From: an uncultured Christensenella sp.
GTDB taxonomy: Bacteria > Bacillota > Clostridia > Christensenellales > Pumilibacteraceae
Length of the DNA: 9,403 bases
Direction of reading: 5' to 3'
Assembly: GCA_910585055.1 (NCBI GenBank)
Contig: CAJUBY010000056.1
Coordinates: 237-9,639 of the forward strand
Shown here in pieces: positions 5,418 through 9,403 of the stretch. Below the pieces are notes generated by a model that saw only the letters and a list, made by a program, of their open reading frames with translations, did no database searches and was not told the origin of the DNA. The stretch's first letter is position 1. The number at the start of each line of letters is the position of its first letter. The translations under genes and the position numbers were made by a program.

Positions 5418-8090
5418 ATGAATAAAACAAAAACATTTAAGAATACCGTACTTGCGATACTTCTTTCCGTGTTGACGGTATTTACCGTAGCTTGCGGCGA
5501 ACCGCAAAAATCCGCCCCATCCAAGCAGCCGAAGGTCACTACGGATTCGATACAGATGTACACGTTTCCCCAAAAAACAGTGTACACGGTGGGCGAAGTG
5601 TTTGAAATTGCCGGTGCGTCAGTCACGATTAAATATTCCGACGGTTCAACGGAAAATGTCGACGTGACTGCGGATATGGTATCGGGGTACGACGGCACGA
5701 CGGCAGGACCTCAGTATATAACAGTCGCGTATAAAAAGGACGGCGTTACGCACAAGACAGCGTTCCGTATCGATGTAAAAGAGAAACCGCCGGTAACGCC
5801 CGATCCTATCGTTCCGAACCCTCCCGGAGAGACAGATCCGCCCGAGGAAAATGACGAATATGTTTTTACATACGGCGACGAATACTGCTGGAACATAACC
5901 GAAACCGACGGCATAACGTCCTTCGAATCTCTTTCCGACTCGCAGTTTTTGATGTTCAAAAACAAGACGTTCACGGGCGGCAGCGTATCGTTCAAACTTA
6001 AAGTAACGACCAACGATTACACATATTCGGTTGCGAGCGGCATACTGTTCGGATCGGACACCATGGATGCGGCGCACAACGTCGGTAAGTTCTATGTCGC
6101 CGGCCGCGACAAGTGGAACGACTATCTGGTGTTTTCCAAAGACAACGGTCAGTTTGCATGGCAGGACTCGACTAAGATAGCGAACATACTTACAGACCTT
6201 ACTAAAACATATGATCTCAAGTTCGTGTGGGAAAGCGAAAAGGATATAGTATATTACTTTATCGACGGGGAGTACGTCGGGAAACAACAGTTAAACAAAG
6301 GCTTTAAGGGGCGGTATTTGGGTCTTTACGCCGACAGTGCCGGTGTCACCGTATCAGATATCGTCATCGACGAAGACGAAACGTTCGTACCTCCTCCGGT
6401 CGTGACGGAGACCGAAGATTACAAGTTTACCGTCGGCGATTCCACCAACTGGAAAATAACCGGTTCGGGTGATGACACGGTATTCGAATCCAAAAAAAGT
6501 TCGCAGTTTTTGATGTTCAAAAACAAGACGTTCACGGGTGGCAGCGTATCGTTCAAACTTAAAGTAACGACCAACGAGTACACATTCTCGGTTGCGAGCG
6601 GCATACTGTTCGGATCGGACACTATAAACGCCGCGCATAACGTCGGTAAGTTCTATGTCGCAGGCAGAGACAAGTGGAACGACTATGTGATATTTGCCAA
6701 AGACAACGGACAGTTGGTTTGGCAGGATTCGACTAAGATAGCTAATATCCTGACCGACCTTAATAAAACGTACGATCTTAAGTTTGTGTGGAACAGCGAA
6801 AATGATATAGTGTACTACTTTATCGACGGTGAGCATGTAGGGAAACAGCAGTTAAATAAAGGCTTTAAAGGACAATATATGGGTATTTACGCCGACAGCG
6901 CCGGGGTCACTATATCCGATATAGTCATCGACGAAAACGAGACCTACGAGGAAATTACGGAAAAAGACGAGTATCTGTTTACCGAGGGTGATGCTACCAA
7001 TTGGAATATAACCGGCTCGGGCGAAGACGCGGTGTTCGAATCTACGAAGAATTCGCAATTACTTATGTTCAAAAACAGGACATTTACGGGCGGCAGCGTG
7101 TCTTTCAAACTGACGGATAAGAGCAATAACTATACTTATGCGCTGGTCAACGGCATAGTGTTTGCTGCGGATATGCAAAACGCATCTTTTACGTCGGGTA
7201 AGTTCTATGCCATAGGCAGAGACAAGTGGAACGATCTGGTAATGAGTTCGAGAACGGACGGCGCGCATGCATGGGAAGATTCGACAAAGATAGCCGGCGG
7301 ATTGAACGTTCTCGGTAAGACATACGACCTTAAGTTTGTGTGGGACAGCGAAAATGATATAGTGTATTACTTTATAGGCGGCGATTACGTCGGATCGCAA
7401 CAGCTCACTAAAGGCTATAAAGGCGAGTACATAGGTATCTGTGCGGACAGCGCAGACACAGTTATATCGAATATCGTCATCGACGAGAACGAAACATTCG
7501 TGCCGCCGCAGGCTGTGACGGAGACCGAAGATTACAAGTTTACTATCGGCGATTCCACCAACTGGAAAATAAGCGGTTCGGGCGAAAATGCTGTGTTCGA
7601 AGCGAAGAAAAACTCGCAGTTTTTGATGTTCAAAAACAAGACGTTCACGGGCGGCAGCGTGTCGTTCAAGCTCAAAGTGGAAAGCAACGATTACACATAT
7701 TCGGTTGCGAGCGGAATACTGTTCGGCTCGGATACCATGGATGCGGCGCACAACGTCGGTAAGTTCTATGTAGCCGGCCGCGATAAGTGGAACGACTATC
7801 TGGTGTTTTCCAAAGACAACGGTCAGTTTGCATGGCAGGACTCGACTAAGATAGCGAACATACTTACAGACCTTACTAAAACATATGATCTCAAGTTCGT
7901 GTGGGAAAGCGAAAAGGATATAGTATATTACTTTATCGACGGGGAGTACGTCGGGAAACAACAGTTAAACAAAGGCTTTAAGGGGCAGTATATCGGTCTT
8001 TACGCCGACAGCGCCGGAGTTACTATATCCGAAATAGTCATCGACGAAAACGAAACGTATGTTCCGGAGGAGAACCGATACCGTTATTAA
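5418..8090 (+). CDS. Surface lipoprotein with Ig-like domain and four tandem ConA/LamG-like repeats
   Basis: An 890-residue exported lipoprotein of unknown ligand. The signal peptide ends in a lipobox (FTVAC) with Cys26. Residues about 38-120 form a Big_3-like Ig domain (YSDGS, then VSGYDGTTAGPQYITVAY). A proline-rich linker (121-146) follows, and then four repeats of about 185 residues: 147-332, 333-516, 517-703 and 704-890. Each repeat shows GGSVSFKL, a GRDKWND motif, TYDLKFVW, DIVYYF and a final ADSA...VIDE strand, a beta-sandwich pattern shared in outline with the three domains of the upstream lipoprotein. No catalytic domain is seen, so it is probably a binding or scaffold protein at the membrane surface. 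Repeats 1 and 4 are nearly identical; repeat 3 is the most divergent. It is co-transcribed with the SGNH lipoprotein and ends at an intrinsic terminator. An alternative start at 5412 would add two residues. Confidence 0.88.
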   Translation: MNKTKTFKNTVLAILLSVLTVFTVACGEPQKSAPSKQPKVTTDSIQMYTFPQKTVYTVGEVFEIAGASVTIKYSDGSTENVDVTADMVSGYDGTTAGPQYITVAYKKDGVTHKTAFRIDVKEKPPVTPDPIVPNPPGETDPPEENDEYVFTYGDEYCWNITETDGITSFESLSDSQFLMFKNKTFTGGSVSFKLKVTTNDYTYSVASGILFGSDTMDAAHNVGKFYVAGRDKWNDYLVFSKDNGQFAWQDSTKIANILTDLTKTYDLKFVWESEKDIVYYFIDGEYVGKQQLNKGFKGRYLGLYADSAGVTVSDIVIDEDETFVPPPVVTETEDYKFTVGDSTNWKITGSGDDTVFESKKSSQFLMFKNKTFTGGSVSFKLKVTTNEYTFSVASGILFGSDTINAAHNVGKFYVAGRDKWNDYVIFAKDNGQLVWQDSTKIANILTDLNKTYDLKFVWNSENDIVYYFIDGEHVGKQQLNKGFKGQYMGIYADSAGVTISDIVIDENETYEEITEKDEYLFTEGDATNWNITGSGEDAVFESTKNSQLLMFKNRTFTGGSVSFKLTDKSNNYTYALVNGIVFAADMQNASFTSGKFYAIGRDKWNDLVMSSRTDGAHAWEDSTKIAGGLNVLGKTYDLKFVWDSENDIVYYFIGGDYVGSQQLTKGYKGEYIGICADSADTVISNIVIDENETFVPPQAVTETEDYKFTIGDSTNWKISGSGENAVFEAKKNSQFLMFKNKTFTGGSVSFKLKVESNDYTYSVASGILFGSDTMDAAHNVGKFYVAGRDKWNDYLVFSKDNGQFAWQDSTKIANILTDLTKTYDLKFVWESEKDIVYYFIDGEYVGKQQLNKGFKGQYIGLYADSAGVTISEIVIDENETYVPEENRYRY
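5856..8087 (+). repeat. Four tandem coding repeats of about 555 bp
   Basis: Repeat units are 5856-6413, 6414-6965, 6966-7526 and 7527-8087 (558, 552, 561 and 561 bp). Similarity is mosaic. Units 1 and 4 are identical by eye over 202 bp (6111-6312 against 7785-7986). Units 1 and 2 match at 76 of 77 bases in an earlier segment (5940-6016 against 6501-6577). Units 2 and 4 share their 5' junction (6402-6429 against 7515-7542). Unit 3 differs throughout. This is the pattern left by recombination or gene conversion within the gene. Confidence 0.92.
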
Positions 8091-8108
8091 ATGCGTACAT
8101 TTTAAGCG

Positions 8109-8145
8109 AAAAGGCGAGCGTTATCAAACGCTTGCCTTTTCCTTT
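8109..8145 (+). terminator. Rho-independent terminator of the lipoprotein operon
   Basis: The stem AAAAGGCGAGCGT (8109-8121) pairs with ACGCTTGCCTTTT (8128-8140), with one G-T pair and a 6-nt loop. The T-rich tail runs to 8145. It lies 18 bases after the stop codon of the second lipoprotein. The A-tract on the 5' arm could also make it work for transcripts coming from the right. Confidence 0.92.
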
Positions 8146-8160
8146 GTAAAGTAGTATAAT
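8132..8160 (+). promoter_or_regulatory. Sigma-A-type promoter emerging from the terminator, with almost no leader
   Basis: TTGCCT (8132-8137) and a perfect TATAAT (8155-8160) are separated by 17 bp. The -35 lies within the 3' arm of the preceding terminator. Transcription would begin near 8167, about two bases before the ATG at 8169, so the mRNA would be leaderless or nearly so. The only purine-rich stretch before the ATG (GAAGG, 8163-8167) is one base away, too close to act as a normal ribosome binding site. Confidence 0.65.
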
Positions 8161-8168
8161 ATGAAGGT

Positions 8169-8963
8169 ATGAAGATCGGGCTTTCCACATCGACATTTTT
8201 CAACACGGTGGCTGCCGAAAACGTATTCGATATAATGCGCAAAATGCGCGTCGATACGGCGGAAGTGTGTTTGAACACCTTTTCGGATTACGAAAAGGCG
8301 TATGTGGACAATCTGGCGCAGTTCCGCGCCGGCATGGACGTCGTTGCCGTGTCGCCGTTGTCCACGCAGTTCGAACCGCAGCTGTTTTCGCCGAATATGC
8401 GCGTTCGCGCCGATGCCGAACTTATATTCAGAAAGGTATGTTACGCTTGTTTTGCGCTCGGAGCCAAGTTTTATACGTTCCGCGGTCCGATAAACCTGAC
8501 AGGCGAAAAAGATTTCGATTATTTGCGCCTGTCGCAGCGATTTGCGCAACTGTCCGATATAGCCGCAACGTACGGCGTTATTCTGTCGCTTAAGAACATG
8601 CGTTGGTCGTATGCCGCAACACCGGATTTTTTTAAAAAAATACTCGAGCGCTGTCCGCGTCTTTTTGCCGGCATATCATTGCACCACGCAGAGATAGCCG
8701 GATACGATATTCGTGAATTTTTGGATGTGTGTCCGCCGCAGCGTATAAGTATCGTGGAAGTACAGGATCACAACAAGGGCGAGTGGTGTTTGCCGGGGCG
8801 CGGAAAATACCGGTTCGATAAACTTTTTTCCGATCTGGAGCGGCGGAAGATAAATGCGGCGGTGCTGCTTGCCGCAGGTTCCGATACATATACCGACTTT
8901 GTTCAGGTGCGCGACGCGTTTGAATATCTCGTATCCGAGTACCGCGGCGTTATCCAAAAGTAG
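8169..8963 (+). CDS. TIM-barrel protein of the sugar phosphate isomerase/epimerase (AP endonuclease 2-like) family
   Basis: 264 residues, close to the family's usual 260-290, starting with the typical first strand MKIGLSTSTFF. Other family strands are recognisable: MRVDTAEVCLNTFSDYE, FEPQLFSPN, LGAKFYTFRG, YGVILSLKN, VEVQDHN, then LPGRGKYRFDKLFSDL and a final ALLL-type strand. Related clostridial proteins have QEN, LD, HxSDHN and LLE at the metal-binding positions. Here those places read LKN, LH, VEVQDHN and LLA, so the divalent-metal site seems lost or rebuilt. It may be a non-catalytic or altered-specificity member; the substrate is unknown. The start at 8169 is supported by homology in the first strand although no well-spaced ribosome binding site is present. 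A three-codon ATG frame at 8161-8172 overlaps the start as ATGA. pgk follows 75 bp downstream. Confidence 0.85.
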   Translation: MKIGLSTSTFFNTVAAENVFDIMRKMRVDTAEVCLNTFSDYEKAYVDNLAQFRAGMDVVAVSPLSTQFEPQLFSPNMRVRADAELIFRKVCYACFALGAKFYTFRGPINLTGEKDFDYLRLSQRFAQLSDIAATYGVILSLKNMRWSYAATPDFFKKILERCPRLFAGISLHHAEIAGYDIREFLDVCPPQRISIVEVQDHNKGEWCLPGRGKYRFDKLFSDLERRKINAAVLLAAGSDTYTDFVQVRDAFEYLVSEYRGVIQK

Positions 8964-8973
8964 ACAGTCGCAG

Positions 8974-9003
8974 TTGCCGGCGAACTCGCGCATTCGATAG
9001 ATT
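8974..9003 (+). promoter_or_regulatory. Possible promoter for pgk
   Basis: TTGCCG (8974-8979) and TAGATT (8998-9003) are 18 bp apart. The match is moderate, and no terminator separates the upstream gene from pgk, so read-through is equally possible. Confidence 0.3.
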
Positions 9004-9023
9004 TAGATGCTAATAAATTCTCT

Positions 9024-9030
9024 AAAGGAG
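9024..9030 (+). promoter_or_regulatory. Strong ribosome binding site of pgk
   Basis: AAAGGAG lies eight bases before the ATG at 9039, an optimal site, as expected for a highly expressed glycolytic gene. It contrasts with the missing site in front of the previous gene. Confidence 0.85.
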
Positions 9031-9038
9031 ATCCGAAT

Positions 9039-9403
9039 ATGAATAAAAAGACAGTTCGTGATGTGGACGTAAAGGGCAAGCGCGTGCTTGTGCGTTGCGA
9101 CTTTAACGTTCCTATGAAAGACGGTGTGATAACCGACGAGACCCGTATAATGGGCGCTTTGCCGACTATCGAATATTTGCTCGATTCCGGCGCGATGGTA
9201 ACGCTGTGTTCGCATATGGGCAAGCCGCACTCTGTTTTGTCGGCGGAAGTCAAGCTTAACAAAAAAGACAAGAAAAAGGTGGAAGCAGGCGAGATAACCG
9301 CGGAAGCCATTATCGAAAAAGCAAAAAAGGACGAGCCCAAAAAGCTTACGCTCGAGCCTGTCGCAAAACGACTCAACGAACTGCTCGGCGGTAAGGTCGT
9401 GTT
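9039..9403 (+). CDS. pgk: Phosphoglycerate kinase, N-terminal part (runs off the window)
   Basis: Glycolytic enzyme transferring phosphate from 1,3-bisphosphoglycerate to ADP in the cytoplasm. About 121 residues of the usual 390-420 are present. The 3-phosphoglycerate-binding N-domain signature VLVRCDFNVP (16-25) is intact, with D21, N23 and R36 in place. The usual SHLGRP motif reads SHMGKP (59-64), with Lys for Arg. Between this motif and the LxPVAKRL helix (106-113) there are about 40 residues where most PGKs have about 10. The extra segment is lysine- and glutamate-rich (NKKDKKK...KAKKDEPKK). Similar insertions seem to occur in other gut Clostridia, from memory and unverified here. The start is fixed by the AAAGGAG site. 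Confidence 0.96.
   Translation, partial: MNKKTVRDVDVKGKRVLVRCDFNVPMKDGVITDETRIMGALPTIEYLLDSGAMVTLCSHMGKPHSVLSAEVKLNKKDKKKVEAGEITAEAIIEKAKKDEPKKLTLEPVAKRLNELLGGKVV

Noticed and set aside
7059..7961. Minus-strand frame of 300 residues inside the repeat lipoprotein, similar to another at 5646-6287
   Set aside because: The two antisense frames resemble each other only because the sense repeats are duplicated.

Overview
The window looks like chromosomal DNA of an uncultured gut-type Clostridia member (Bacillota). This is inferred from the 23S/5S rRNA type, strong AGGAG-type ribosome binding sites, intrinsic terminators, SPase II lipoproteins with Big_3-type domains, a sugar-isomerase-like gene next to pgk, and coding GC near 50% against AT-rich spacers. 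A placement near Christensenellales is possible but cannot be proven from this sequence. TGA ends one of the intact genes, so the standard code applies.

Layout. Positions 1-743 are the 3' end of an rRNA operon in the order 23S - tRNA-Asn(GUU) - 5S, closed by an intrinsic terminator. Positions 744-1979 hold no gene I can support. The first part (744-1558) is AT-rich. A GC-rich block of about 370 bp (1559-1926) follows, bounded by short imperfect inverted repeats and containing a near-perfect 36-nt hairpin. It looks like a dispersed repeat or a decayed gene fragment.

Positions 1980-8145 form one regulatory and surface-protein module. A minus-strand AraC-family regulator is divergent from a two-gene lipoprotein operon. 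The shared intergenic region carries a good sigma-A promoter for the lipoproteins, with two 8-bp direct repeats one helical turn apart at its -35, a plausible AraC-type operator. Lipoprotein 1 has a lipobox, a Big_3-like Ig domain, three tandem concanavalin/LamG-like domains and a C-terminal SGNH hydrolase. Lipoprotein 2 has a lipobox, a Big_3-like domain, a proline-rich linker and four tandem copies of a related beta-sandwich domain. Two of those copies share 202 identical bases. The pair reads as a regulated cell-surface system that binds and probably de-esterifies a glycan; the ligand is unknown. An intrinsic terminator closes the operon.

Positions 8146-9403 carry a TIM-barrel sugar phosphate isomerase/epimerase-like gene, whose promoter grows out of the preceding terminator and predicts a leaderless or near-leaderless mRNA. 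Its usual metal ligands appear to be substituted. It is followed by the 5' end of phosphoglycerate kinase (pgk), which has a lysine-rich insertion of about 30 residues and runs off the window.
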